A stretch of DNA of 64,000 bases, taken from positions 62,001 through 126,000 of the forward strand of contig NZ_JACVPL010000006.1 in NCBI RefSeq assembly GCF_018881925.1, in the 5' to 3' direction. This DNA is from Polynucleobacter sp. Latsch14-2. GTDB taxonomy: Bacteria > Pseudomonadota > Gammaproteobacteria > Burkholderiales > Burkholderiaceae. The translations under genes were made by a program, and so were the position numbers. Positions 37,850-46,785 of the stretch are shown piece after piece; positions within the stretch are counted from its first letter, which is position 1; each line of letters begins with the position of its first letter. The notes under the pieces are model-generated. The model was not told where the DNA came from. It did no database searches and worked only from the letters and a program-made list of their open reading frames with translations.

Positions 37850-37880
37850 AAAATCCCTTATTTGCGAAGTTAATATCGCT

Positions 37881-38861
37881 CTACTTGCGTAGTAATTTTT
37901 TAATCTCTCTGAGAGAGAGCAATAAGCATTGCCACTGTTGAACAAATATATTATTGGAAATCAATAAGCCCCGCACACCCGTTGGGTAGACCTCTTTGGG
38001 GAATATCGCGGTTCTAAATAACATATCCCACCAAGGGAAAAGAATTCCAAAATTGCAACCGCCCAATACCTCAGGCTTGCCAATCGCCTCGTGACCGAAG
38101 CCAACCGCATGGTGCAGGCGATGAAACATAGGCGAAATGATGACGTAACGAAAGCCTCCCAGACTCACTCTGATATTGGCATGTTGCCAGCTTTGAATAA
38201 ATTGACTCACCACTACCAATGCAATAAATTGACCAGGAGAAACACCAAATAACAAGGCAAAGAATGCAAACACTGTAGCCCGCAAAATATCATCAAGAAT
38301 GTGATTGCGATTATCAGACCATGCGGTCATTACAGTTTGACTGTGATGCAGTGAATGTAGTTGCCACCACCAATGGAATTTGTGGGAGGCGCGATGATAG
38401 AGGTAATCCACCAAATCAAGAAAAATCAGATAGATGAAAAAGCTAATAAGCGGAAGTGAGGTGAATGGTGGCCACCATAGCTCGACATTTAGGCGCTCAA
38501 ATCGAAAGTCATGCAACATTGCATCGACCTGAAAAAAGAATCCTGATAACGCAACGAATATCAAGCCATGAAATATTCCAAGTCGATGAAAGAAGGTGTA
38601 AATGACATCAGCCGCACTTGAGGATGAGAATCGCTCTTGCTTTTCTGCGGGTGCAATGCGCTCCCATAGCCTAAGGACAAAGATAATCAACAGAATCTGA
38701 ATAAAGCCAAATAAAAACCAATCTAAACCATCAAAGGCGTCCTCTGCCCAAGCCATCAGGTTAAATTGATACAAAATGGGTCCAAGAATATGCGAGAATA
38801 AAAACTCTTGTGCAAATGCATATGCCGCAGAGATTGGGTCGGTGATTGAGCTGAAATCCAT
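37881..38861 (-). CDS. Sterol desaturase/fatty acid hydroxylase family protein
   Basis: A 326-residue membrane di-iron enzyme of the FA_hydroxylase superfamily. The His clusters are visible in order: HRASHKFHWWWQLHSLHHS (about 155-173, giving HxxxH and HxxHH), then MFHRLHHAVGFGHE (about 243-256). At least four hydrophobic helices precede and separate them. Bacterial members hydroxylate or desaturate lipids, but the substrate cannot be read here. It is the only such gene in the window. It lies between the polysaccharide deacetylase (22 bases upstream) and EI24 on the same strand. Confidence 0.88.
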   Translation of the reverse strand: MDFSSITDPISAAYAFAQEFLFSHILGPILYQFNLMAWAEDAFDGLDWFLFGFIQILLIIFVLRLWERIAPAEKQERFSSSSAADVIYTFFHRLGIFHGLIFVALSGFFFQVDAMLHDFRFERLNVELWWPPFTSLPLISFFIYLIFLDLVDYLYHRASHKFHWWWQLHSLHHSQTVMTAWSDNRNHILDDILRATVFAFFALLFGVSPGQFIALVVVSQFIQSWQHANIRVSLGGFRYVIISPMFHRLHHAVGFGHEAIGKPEVLGGCNFGILFPWWDMLFRTAIFPKEVYPTGVRGLLISNNIFVQQWQCLLLSLREIKKLLRK

Positions 38862-38883
38862 ATCCTATTGTGGCTGATTTAAC

Positions 38884-39654
38884 TTACTTTGGCAGAGTTC
38901 CAAAACAAAAGCCTCGATTCTTGAGATTCATAATTAACTGTTCGAGAACTGCTGGAGCCCAAGGGTCTTTTCTTGACCAGATCCCCAAATGGGCCATGGC
39001 TATATCTCCATCTTGAAGGTGCTTGCTCGCCCTCTCCAGCAAGACTTGATTTGGGTAGACTTTGGAATCTAGCTCATCACCCAAAAATCCCGCATCATTC
39101 CAGCCAATATGCTGATATTCACACTGATTTCCCATATTGATCAGGCGCGGCGAAGTCTTGCCTCCCGGCGCTCGCCAGATTTTTTGAATAGGCGATCCAG
39201 TCAACTCCTGAAAGCGCAAATCTACCCGGCGAATTTCTTTGCAAAAACTAGCCTCGCTATAAAGCTTTGCAATACCAGCCTTCGGCCCAAATTGAGGCTT
39301 CTCGAGCACCTCTTTGTTAGGACCATCTTTAATAAAGTACACATGATCGTAGGTATGACTACCAAAGTGATGACCTTCGTGCAAACGATCTTGCCAAAAA
39401 GCCTTCCAAGAATCGTCCAAAGCAAAATCCCCTCGACTGGTTTTTTCATTAGCAAGGAAAAAAGTGGCTTGAACATTTTGCCGCTTGAGAATATCGGCAA
39501 CAATTTGTGCCGCCGACATATTGCCAGTATCAAAGCTCAAATAAATAGTTTTCTTGCAGGGGCTACTCTGCGCAAATGCAGAGGATGTAATCCCCGCCAA
39601 AATAATGGAAGCTACAAGACTTGCAATCTTTTGCGTTAACCGTAAATCAATCAT
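38884..39654 (-). CDS. Exported polysaccharide deacetylase (NodB) family protein, atypical metal site
   Basis: A 256-residue protein with a signal peptide (IASLVASIILAGITSSAFA, cleavage about residue 29). The NodB homology domain follows. Motif 1, usually TFDDG, is SFDTGNMSA: the first Asp (D42, catalytic base in the family) is kept, but the second, a metal ligand, is Thr43. Motif 2 is intact (H100-T-Y-D-H104), and the RxP element is present in RAPGGKTSPR. It may therefore bind metal differently or act on an unusual substrate. Its ATG directly abuts the TAA stop of the upstream beta-propeller gene, so the two are translated together. Confidence 0.83.
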   Translation of the reverse strand: MIDLRLTQKIASLVASIILAGITSSAFAQSSPCKKTIYLSFDTGNMSAAQIVADILKRQNVQATFFLANEKTSRGDFALDDSWKAFWQDRLHEGHHFGSHTYDHVYFIKDGPNKEVLEKPQFGPKAGIAKLYSEASFCKEIRRVDLRFQELTGSPIQKIWRAPGGKTSPRLINMGNQCEYQHIGWNDAGFLGDELDSKVYPNQVLLERASKHLQDGDIAMAHLGIWSRKDPWAPAVLEQLIMNLKNRGFCFGTLPK

Positions 39655-40680
39655 TTATTCCCAAGCAGCCCGTGGCGTAAAGAAAACGCCATGGGGTGAT
39701 TTTCCAACTGGGATAGTTGCAATGAGCTTCATTGATGGGATGTCGATAACGCCTACCTTTTTAGCAAACCGAAAGGTGACCCACATGGTTTTACCATCAG
39801 GTGTTATTTCCATATCATCCGGACCCGATGGTAAGCCGGTAATATCACCCTCTTTTTCCAAGGTCTGCATATTGAGCAAACTGATTGTTGCCGCCACACG
39901 ATTACTCAAAAAGACATGTTTCTTGTCCCCCAGGGGTCTAAAGTTATGTGCGCCCTTGCCAGTAAATATTCGCTTTACTTCTTTGCGATTTTTCCAATCA
40001 ATTACTTGAACATTATCTTCACCAGTAATACCAACCAATAAATACTGATCGCCAGGAGTCATCCACAATCCTGCGGGCGTATTACCCGTAGGCATTTTCC
40101 AAATTACCGTTTGAGTTGCTAAATCAATAGCAGCCAACTCACTGGAATCCTGCAATGTGATGAATGCAGTTTTGCTATCCGATGTGTAAGCAATATGGCT
40201 GGGTGTCTTGGCAAGCTTGATGGATTTAGCAAGCTTTAGATTTGCACCATCGGCCGCGTAAATATCTACACGATCCAAACGATTGCCATTGGCAATGAAC
40301 CATTTATGATTTGGAGAATAGCCAATTTGATAAGGATCGATGATCTCGGGAATCTTTCCTAAAAGCTCGCCATTGACTGGGTTCATTAACTGAACATCAT
40401 TACCTGCCGCATTGGCAATCAATAAAGTCTTCTGATCGGGGGTAAGCATGAGGTGGTGTGGCTCTTTACCTACCGGAGTCGTTTTAATAACTTTCCTAGT
40501 TTGCATGTCAATCAAGCTGACACTTGCCTCAGCCGAATTAAGCACAATGGCGATTTTAGGTTCAGCTGGGGTAGGTATTGTGGGTGTCTGAGCAAAAATC
40601 AGCGGACTGCAAGTAATCAGGGCAAGCAAAGTGCCGAGTGCTAGCTCAGGAAAGCGATAAAGCTGGCGAAATGTATACAT
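39655..40680 (-). CDS. Exported YncE-family beta-propeller protein
   Basis: A 341-residue protein with an N-terminal signal sequence (LALGTLLALITCSPLIFAQT, cleavage about 31) and about seven repeats of the 40-residue YVTN/NHL-like propeller type. Recurrent strands include VSLIDMQTRKVIKTTPVGKEPHHLMLTPDQKTLLIANAAGN and the similar GVIDIPSMKLIATIPVGKSPHGVFFTP at the end. Such periplasmic propellers usually bind other proteins or surface polymers. Immediate coupling (TAAATG) to a polysaccharide deacetylase suggests a joint role in the envelope. Confidence 0.83.
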   Translation of the reverse strand: MYTFRQLYRFPELALGTLLALITCSPLIFAQTPTIPTPAEPKIAIVLNSAEASVSLIDMQTRKVIKTTPVGKEPHHLMLTPDQKTLLIANAAGNDVQLMNPVNGELLGKIPEIIDPYQIGYSPNHKWFIANGNRLDRVDIYAADGANLKLAKSIKLAKTPSHIAYTSDSKTAFITLQDSSELAAIDLATQTVIWKMPTGNTPAGLWMTPGDQYLLVGITGEDNVQVIDWKNRKEVKRIFTGKGAHNFRPLGDKKHVFLSNRVAATISLLNMQTLEKEGDITGLPSGPDDMEITPDGKTMWVTFRFAKKVGVIDIPSMKLIATIPVGKSPHGVFFTPRAAWE

Positions 40681-40737
40681 ACCTTATTGTAAGCAATTCA
40701 AGCAGGAATCCAGCGCTTCCAAAATGCAATCCTTGAC

Positions 40738-43700
40738 CTACCGCAAGCTAGCCAGAACCTTTTCGAGACGCTTTAGAGACATTGGCGTTGGTGTTTTGAG
40801 CTCTTGGGCATACAAGGCGACTCTAAGCTCTTCCAACTGCCAACGAAAGTCCTGCAGACCTTGATCCTCCGCCATGGCATATGAAGCTAATCCTTTGCTG
40901 CCCTGTAGTAGCTTTTGCCATGGGCGGAAAACAGACTCCCAGTCCTTTTGACACTGGGCATCACGACTTGGATTTGTGCGTAACTTGTCAATCCTCATCG
41001 CCACTGCTTTTAAGTATCTGGGCAAATGCACTAACTGGGAATACGGAATGTCTGCTATGAACTTAGGGAAAATTAAGCCTGTAATTTGATTTTGAATATC
41101 ACTATGGGCGGTTGTCGATGCCGCCTTTGCTTGTGGGAGTTTTTTCTGTAAGTCTGCGTAGGCCTGAAGCGCTTGCAGTGCATGGCGAGCAATTTCTTGA
41201 GCAATCAATGCTAAACGTGGTTTACCTTCAAGCAGGCGCGATTCAAATTGACTTGCGTTGGTTGGCAAAGGATCCATTAAGAAAGCACGTTCTACTGCCA
41301 AGTCTAGGATTTGGTCGATAAGACCCTCAACCGATCCAATGTTGATAAACAGGAGACCTATCTCACGAATATTAGGCAATTGCTTTTGTAAGGCCTTCAA
41401 GGTTTCTTTGTTGGCTATGGAAAAGAGGCGGCGCAATCCTTGCCGATGGTGCTTTCTGGCCTCTACTAGATCGTCGAATACCTCTAGGTCGCAGGTTTCG
41501 ATTCGATCAACCAGCGCTGGATATCCAAACAGGGTTTTGTTGCCCTTTTGTATTTCCAATGTTTCAGGTAACTCTCCAAAATCCCAAGACTTATATCCAC
41601 CTTGCTCCACTTTACGAACAGCGTCTCCTGGGGATGCTTTTCCTAATACTCTTGCTGGCTTAGCCTCAACGCCAAGCTCGACCTGAGCTGCCTCTTGAGC
41701 AATCGCCTGAAAGGCGCTTCTTGCGGTCTCACCATACTCTGCACGCAAGCGAGAAAGATTGCGCTCCACATCCAATTGGCGACCATGCTCATCAATCAAT
41801 CGATAGTTCATAGATGAATGGGCTGGTAATGCCTCAGGCCTAAAGTCAGTGCGTTTGATTTCTAAACCTTTTTGTTTGCGAATGTCCGCAATGAGGCTAT
41901 CGAGATAATCACCCACTCCAAAGGCCTGCTCCTCAAGCATGCGCTCTAGAAATAATTTGGCATATTCGGGCAGTGGAACGCAGTGGCGCCGTATTTTTTG
42001 CGGCAAAGATTTCAACAGTAACAACGTCTTCTCTTCGCACATGCCCGGTACGAGCCACTCGCATCGTCGACCATCGACCTGATTAAGCAAAGTTAGCGGG
42101 ACTACCAGGGTCACTCCATCCTTAGGGCTCCCCGGTTCGAAGTGATAGGTCATAATTAATTCTGTGCCACCGACAAGCATTTTTTTAGGATAACGATCTA
42201 CCGTAATGCCAGCTGCTTCATGGCGCATCAAGTCTGCTTTCGCTAAGCGCAACTGAGAGTCTGGCTTTTCACCATTAAGGTCGGATTTTATTAACCAGGC
42301 CTTCATACCCTCGCGACTCAAAATACCCTTAGGTAAGCGTGAGTCATAAAAAGCAAATAGCAACTCATCATCAACCAACACATCAGGCCTACGAGAACGA
42401 TGTTCTAACGCCTCAATCTCTTTAATAAGTCTGTGGTTATGCCAGAAGAAAGCAAAACTATTGGCGTATTTTTTCTTAGCGTCTGCTTCTGTTTCTCGCT
42501 CAAGTGCTGGAGTATCCATGCGCCCAAACATTTCCTCCTGAACCAGCGCCTGCCGAATGAAGAGCTCACGGGCCATTACTGGATCATGCGGCTCGTAACG
42601 CACCCGCCTCCCATGATAGATCGGCAATCCATACAAAGTGCCGCGCTCAAAGGCCAGCACCTCACCTTGACGGTTATCCCAAAATGGATCACTTAGGGAT
42701 TTAATCAGGCGATGTGCAGCCACACGCTCAACCCATTGAGGCTCAATTTTGGCAATGGTGCGCGCATACATTCGATTGGTTTCTTGTAGTTCACCAGCCA
42801 ATATCCATGCGCCTGCTTTTTTTCCGATGGTCGATCCAGGCCAAATAAAGGGCCGAATGCCTCGAGCACCGATATAACCACCCGTCTTACTGCCGCGCTC
42901 TTGTGATTTCTCGTCTTCTTCTTTTTTAGCAACATAACCCAGCAAACCTGTCAGCAGAGACAAGTGAACTTGTTCATAGCTTGCTGCCAAACCATTTTCT
43001 TTCCAGCCCTTTTCGCCTAGCATGGTGTGCAATTGACCATGAACATCACGCCATTCTCTTAAACGACGTGGCGATAGGAATTTACTTTTACAAAGAGTTT
43101 CTAATTGGCGATTACTGTGCTTGTGCTTTAAAGCATCTTGATACCAATTCCAGAGCTTCACAAAACTCAAAAACTCAGAGCGCTCATCAGCGAACTGCAA
43201 ATGCGCTTGATCTGCAGCGGCTGCTTGATCAAGTGGCCTCTCGCGTGGATCTTGCGTGGCAAGAGCCGATGCAATTATGGTCACTTCGCGCAAGGCATTT
43301 TGATCTTTTGCTGCTAACAATATTCTCCCAATACGAGGATCTAGTGGTAGGTCAGATAGTTGTTTTCCAATACTAGTGAGCTTAAAGTTATGCTGGCTAT
43401 CCTTGCCATCGATAGATTGATCTAGATCGAATTCAATCGCACCTAACTCGTCTAAAAGTTGAACGCCATCAGCAATCGCGCGGCCCAAAGGCTTATCAAT
43501 AAATGGGAATTCTGCAATCTTTGGAAGGCGTAATGCACTCATCCTCAATAAAACTGCAGCCAATGAACTGCGTAAGATCTCAGGATCAGTAAATCGTGGG
43601 CGGGAAAGGTAATCTTGTTCGCTATAGAGGCGAATACAAATACCATCCGAGACTCGACCGCAGCGTCCGGCTCGCTGATTGGCAGCAGCCTGAGAGATGG

Positions 43701-44793
43701 GCTCGACCTGAAGCTGTTCCACTTTATTTCTATAGGAGTAGCGCTTAACACGAGCTAAGCCACTATCAATGACATAGCGAATATTGGGAACAGTTAAAGA
43801 GGTTTCGGCTACGTTGGTCGATAAGATGATACGCCGTCCATTGCCAGGACTAAATACCCTCTCCTGCTCCGCAATCGATTGACGCGCAAATAGACTTAAT
43901 ACTTCCGGGTGGAAACGTTGCGCCAGTAAATGATCCTTACGTAAGACTTCAGCGCAATCCCGAATCTCCCGCTCTCCAGGCAAGAATACCAACACGTCGC
44001 CTGAACCAGTTGCGCCCTCTCGCCATACATTAGCAATTGCCTCAGCAACCGCATCAGGAATTTCCTTAGCTTCTTTCGATGCCTTTTTGCCATCAGTCTT
44101 GACTTCGGGCTCCAAAGAGACATAACGTTGCTCCACCGGATACAACCTGCCACTAACCTCAATCACCGGGGCAATCTTGCCATGCATCGTGAAGTGTTCA
44201 GCAAAACGCTGAGCATCGATAGTAGCCGAGGTAATGATGAGCTTGAGATCGGGGCGCTTGGGCAGCAGACGCCTGAGATAACCCAAGAGAAAGTCGATAT
44301 TCAGACTGCGTTCGTGTGCCTCATCAATGATTAGCGTGTCATAGGCGCGCAACTGAGGGTCTCTTTGGGTCTCGGCCAACAAGATGCCGTCAGTCATTAA
44401 TTTAATGGAGGCACTCGGACCCGTCTTATCCGAGAAGCGCACCTGGTAACCAACATCTTGCCCCATAGGAGTCCCCAGCTCCTGAGCGATCCTTTTAGCA
44501 GTCGCGGTCGCAGCGATGCGTCGTGGCTGAGTGTGCCCTATTAACTTGCCACCATTCATAGTACCTCGACCTATATCAAGGCAGATCTTGGGCAATTGAG
44601 TCGTTTTACCTGAGCCAGTCTCGCCGCAAACGATCACCACCTGGTGCGACTGCAAGGCATCCTTGATAATTTGACGCTGGCCAGAGACCGGCAATTCTTC
44701 CGGAAAGCGGATCTCCAGCTTGCGGCAGGTGTTGGAAGCAGGCACAGGCTTGGCACTCTCTGGGGGTTTTTGTTGGTTTATGGGCTCTTGCAC
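40738..44793 (-). CDS. hrpA: ATP-dependent RNA helicase HrpA
   Basis: A 1351-residue DEAH-box helicase, involved in ribosome rescue and mRNA processing in E. coli. Motifs: GETGSGKTTQLPK (I, about 56-68), TQPRRIAA (Ia), DEAHERS (II), SATIDAQRF (III), STNVAETSLTVPNIRYVIDSG (V) and QRAGRCGR (VI). Helicase-associated and OB-fold regions follow, then the long C-terminal HrpA-specific DUF3418 region (about 700-1350). It is near the usual length of 1300. The start is GTG (44791-44793), directly upstream of the natural N-terminus. It is divergent from argA with only 17 bases between starts. Confidence 0.95.
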   Translation of the reverse strand: MQEPINQQKPPESAKPVPASNTCRKLEIRFPEELPVSGQRQIIKDALQSHQVVIVCGETGSGKTTQLPKICLDIGRGTMNGGKLIGHTQPRRIAATATAKRIAQELGTPMGQDVGYQVRFSDKTGPSASIKLMTDGILLAETQRDPQLRAYDTLIIDEAHERSLNIDFLLGYLRRLLPKRPDLKLIITSATIDAQRFAEHFTMHGKIAPVIEVSGRLYPVEQRYVSLEPEVKTDGKKASKEAKEIPDAVAEAIANVWREGATGSGDVLVFLPGEREIRDCAEVLRKDHLLAQRFHPEVLSLFARQSIAEQERVFSPGNGRRIILSTNVAETSLTVPNIRYVIDSGLARVKRYSYRNKVEQLQVEPISQAAANQRAGRCGRVSDGICIRLYSEQDYLSRPRFTDPEILRSSLAAVLLRMSALRLPKIAEFPFIDKPLGRAIADGVQLLDELGAIEFDLDQSIDGKDSQHNFKLTSIGKQLSDLPLDPRIGRILLAAKDQNALREVTIIASALATQDPRERPLDQAAAADQAHLQFADERSEFLSFVKLWNWYQDALKHKHSNRQLETLCKSKFLSPRRLREWRDVHGQLHTMLGEKGWKENGLAASYEQVHLSLLTGLLGYVAKKEEDEKSQERGSKTGGYIGARGIRPFIWPGSTIGKKAGAWILAGELQETNRMYARTIAKIEPQWVERVAAHRLIKSLSDPFWDNRQGEVLAFERGTLYGLPIYHGRRVRYEPHDPVMARELFIRQALVQEEMFGRMDTPALERETEADAKKKYANSFAFFWHNHRLIKEIEALEHRSRRPDVLVDDELLFAFYDSRLPKGILSREGMKAWLIKSDLNGEKPDSQLRLAKADLMRHEAAGITVDRYPKKMLVGGTELIMTYHFEPGSPKDGVTLVVPLTLLNQVDGRRCEWLVPGMCEEKTLLLLKSLPQKIRRHCVPLPEYAKLFLERMLEEQAFGVGDYLDSLIADIRKQKGLEIKRTDFRPEALPAHSSMNYRLIDEHGRQLDVERNLSRLRAEYGETARSAFQAIAQEAAQVELGVEAKPARVLGKASPGDAVRKVEQGGYKSWDFGELPETLEIQKGNKTLFGYPALVDRIETCDLEVFDDLVEARKHHRQGLRRLFSIANKETLKALQKQLPNIREIGLLFINIGSVEGLIDQILDLAVERAFLMDPLPTNASQFESRLLEGKPRLALIAQEIARHALQALQAYADLQKKLPQAKAASTTAHSDIQNQITGLIFPKFIADIPYSQLVHLPRYLKAVAMRIDKLRTNPSRDAQCQKDWESVFRPWQKLLQGSKGLASYAMAEDQGLQDFRWQLEELRVALYAQELKTPTPMSLKRLEKVLASLR

Positions 44794-44810
44794 CCTATAA
44801 TTTTCTCACT

Positions 44811-46178
44811 ATGCCAACAAATGTTCCAAACAACGCTCAAAGTAGCGAAGAATCAAGCTCCAATTTTCCTTTCGTAGGATGGTTGCGCGATGTTGCGCCG
44901 TACATTCATAGCTTCCGTGAAAAGACATTTGTCATTGCCTTTGCCGGTGAGTTGGTACAGGAAATTGGCCTTGAGAACCTGATTGAGGATATCGCCATGC
45001 TCCATGCGATGGGAATGAGAATTGTGCTCGTGCACGGCATTCGCCCTCAAATCGAAGAACAGCTCATGCTCAGAAAGATTAAGAGCAAGTTTGGCAAAAG
45101 CGCCATGCATGCCTACCGTATTACCGATGCTGCCGCCCTTGAATGCGTCAAAGAGGCTGCGGGCGAATTGCGCCTCGATATTGAAGCAGCATTTAGTCGT
45201 GGCTTACCGAATACCCCAATGGCAGGATCTCGCATTTCAGTCATCTCGGGAAATTTTATTACGGCAATGCCAGTAGGCGTTGTTGAAGGAATTGATTACA
45301 TCCACACCGGCCTAGTGCGTAAAGTGGATTCGACCTCGATTAAGCTATCTCTTGATAGCAATAAAATCGTACTACTTTCACCGCTAGGCTTTTCTCCGAC
45401 AGGTCAGGCTTTTAACTTAGCATTCGAAGATGTTGCAGCCTCTACTGCGGCAGCATTAAAGGCAGATAAATTAATCTTTTTAAGCCCGCATGCCGGCCTA
45501 AAAGATGAAGAGGGTGATTACATTACAGAGTTATCGATGCCACAACTCCAAGAGTACGTTGGTCAACATCATCAAGATCTCGACTTGGGCATGAAAAGTT
45601 TGCTCAATATATCCAGCAGAGCTATTCGCGCTGGCGTTAGCCGCGTTCACTTCCTGCCATGCAATCAAGATGGTGCTTTACTTGAGGAGCTATTTACTCA
45701 CGATGGCATCGGCATGATGCTGGCATCTTCAGATATTGAAAACTTACGTGAAGCCAACCAAGATGATGTGGGCGGCATCCTGCAACTGACCATGCCTCTT
45801 GAGGAGGAAGGTATTTTGGCGGCTCGTGGCCAAGATGTCATTGAGCGTGATATCCAACGTTTTTCAGTAATTGAACATGACCGCGTCCTGTTTGGTTGTG
45901 CTGCCCTCTTCCCGTTTCCCAATGGTGTGGGTGAACTAGCCTGCCTAGCGGTAGACCCAGACGTGCAGGGATCTGGAGATGGTGAGCGCTTATTAAAACG
46001 CGTTGAAATGAGAGCCAAACAAGAAGGCATCAAACGCTTGTTTGTTCTAACCACCAGGACCGAGCACTGGTTCTTAAAGCGTGGCTTTAAGAGGGCAACG
46101 GTTGATGACCTGCCTGAAGAAAGAAAACAAATCTATAACTGGGATCGCAAATCCATGGTCTTAACTAAAGACCTATAA
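44811..46178 (+). CDS. argA: Amino-acid N-acetyltransferase (N-acetylglutamate synthase)
   Basis: A 455-residue first enzyme of arginine biosynthesis, acetylating glutamate with acetyl-CoA. The N-terminal amino acid kinase-like domain (about 25-290; FVIAFAGELVQEIG, LVHGIRPQIEEQL, IHTGLVRKVD, LSPLGFSPTGQAFNL) is regulatory, binding arginine in the family. The C-terminal GNAT domain (about 310-455; ELACLAVDPDVQGSGDGERLLKRVE as the CoA-binding loop, then FVLTTRTEHWFLKRGF) is catalytic. Length matches the classical ArgA. Divergent from hrpA. Confidence 0.95.
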   Translation: MPTNVPNNAQSSEESSSNFPFVGWLRDVAPYIHSFREKTFVIAFAGELVQEIGLENLIEDIAMLHAMGMRIVLVHGIRPQIEEQLMLRKIKSKFGKSAMHAYRITDAAALECVKEAAGELRLDIEAAFSRGLPNTPMAGSRISVISGNFITAMPVGVVEGIDYIHTGLVRKVDSTSIKLSLDSNKIVLLSPLGFSPTGQAFNLAFEDVAASTAAALKADKLIFLSPHAGLKDEEGDYITELSMPQLQEYVGQHHQDLDLGMKSLLNISSRAIRAGVSRVHFLPCNQDGALLEELFTHDGIGMMLASSDIENLREANQDDVGGILQLTMPLEEEGILAARGQDVIERDIQRFSVIEHDRVLFGCAALFPFPNGVGELACLAVDPDVQGSGDGERLLKRVEMRAKQEGIKRLFVLTTRTEHWFLKRGFKRATVDDLPEERKQIYNWDRKSMVLTKDL

Positions 46179-46240
46179 GATTGCACTCGGAATTCATACT
46201 TCTCACCAATAAATAATCAGTACCTAGAAAGGCATTACAG

Positions 46241-46513
46241 ATGGCACGCATGGTTCAATGCATCAAGCTCAATAAAGAAGCCGAAGGTTTAGATTTCGCC
46301 CCGCTCCCCGGCGACTTGGGTAAAAAGCTTTGGAATCAAGTTTCCAAAGAGGCATGGGCAGCTTGGCTCAAGCAACAAACGATGTTGATCAATGAGAACC
46401 GCTTGAATATGGCTGATCCACGTGCACGCCAATACCTACTCAAGCAAGTTGAAAAGTATTTCTTCGAAGGTGGTGCAGATACAGCTCAAGGGTACGTCCC
46501 CACAGCAGAGTGA
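46241..46513 (+). CDS. yggX: Oxidative damage protection protein / probable Fe(2+)-trafficking protein
   Basis: A 90-residue YggX-family protein that in enterobacteria protects Fe-S clusters from oxidative damage and may handle Fe(II). It is near-complete in family motifs: [59 protein letters not shown] and [14 protein letters not shown]. The single conserved Cys is Cys7. AGAAAGG precedes the ATG at suitable spacing. The stop lies inside the arm of a large hairpin (46512-46560). A structured RNA gene follows. Confidence 0.95.
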   Translation: MARMVQCIKLNKEAEGLDFAPLPGDLGKKLWNQVSKEAWAAWLKQQTMLINENRLNMADPRARQYLLKQVEKYFFEGGADTAQGYVPTAE

Positions 46514-46560
46514 ATGCCGCACTCACACAATTGATCTAACGCAATTAGAGTGGTGCATTC
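46512..46560 (+). repeat. Long imperfect hairpin at end of yggX
   Basis: A 49-base inverted repeat begins in the yggX stop codon. It pairs GAATGC (46512-46517) with GCATTC (46555-46560), CACTC (46520-46524) with GAGTG (46548-46552), and AATTG (46529-46533) with CAATT (46542-46546), leaving an 8-base loop. There is no clean T tract after it, so it is either a weak terminator or an mRNA 3'-end stabiliser. Confidence 0.6.
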
Positions 46561-46583
46561 TGAATATATATTTTCAACTTATG

Positions 46584-46612
46584 TTGACTTAGAGAATTCA
46601 GAAGCATAGGAT
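46584..46612 (+). promoter_or_regulatory. Sigma70-type promoter for structured RNA
   Basis: TTGACT (46584-46589) and TAGGAT (46607-46612) are separated by exactly 17 bases. The predicted transcription start is about 46619-46621. No start codon with a ribosome site and credible frame follows; the product appears to be the RNA at 46619-46783. Confidence 0.7.
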
Positions 46613-46618
46613 TGAACT

Positions 46619-46783
46619 GTAGGTTAACAGTTGTAGTGTTGCCCTGCATTGGCGAAAGCCACTTCTGATAAGTGCATCTATGCGCTTATAGGCATCGGAA
46701 CAAATTACCTTCCGATTGTCTGAGCCATGTTCAGCATGGCAAACAGACCCGATGGGAGATTCATTCCCCCGTCGGGTTTTTTT
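46619..46783 (+). ncRNA. Unannotated structured small RNA, about 165 nt
   Basis: Between a sigma70-type promoter and a strong terminator lies a non-coding stretch with four further hairpins: TGGC-GAAA-GCCA (46650-46661, GNRA tetraloop); ATAAGTGCA-TCTA-TGCGCTTAT (46668-46689, nine pairs with one G-T); ATCGGAA/TTCCGAT with a 9-base loop (46694-46716); and GTCTG-A-GCCATG-TTCAG-CATGGC-AAA-CAGAC (46718-46748). It fits no common RNA I know: no long single rod as in 6S, no SRP, RNase P or tmRNA signatures. A Rfam entry named Polynucleobacter-1 exists and should be compared; I cannot confirm identity. It is flanked by yggX (+) and rpiA (-), so it is not a leader of either gene and probably acts in trans. 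Confidence 0.65.
46748..46783 (+). terminator. Rho-independent terminator of structured RNA
   Basis: CCCGA-T-GGG pairs with CCC-CCG-TCGGG across an AT-rich loop and is followed by seven T residues (46777-46783). It points in the + direction and lies just beyond the rpiA stop. Confidence 0.85.
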
Positions 46784-46785
46784 AA

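Noticed and set aside
39109-39639. 176-codon frame antisense to the polysaccharide deacetylase
   Set aside because: No ribosome site or known motif, and the opposite strand encodes a protein with signal peptide and NodB motifs.
46619-46783. 6S RNA (ssrS) as identity of the structured RNA
   Set aside because: 6S folds as one long rod with a central bubble; this region forms several separate hairpins and has no matching 5'/3' closing stem.
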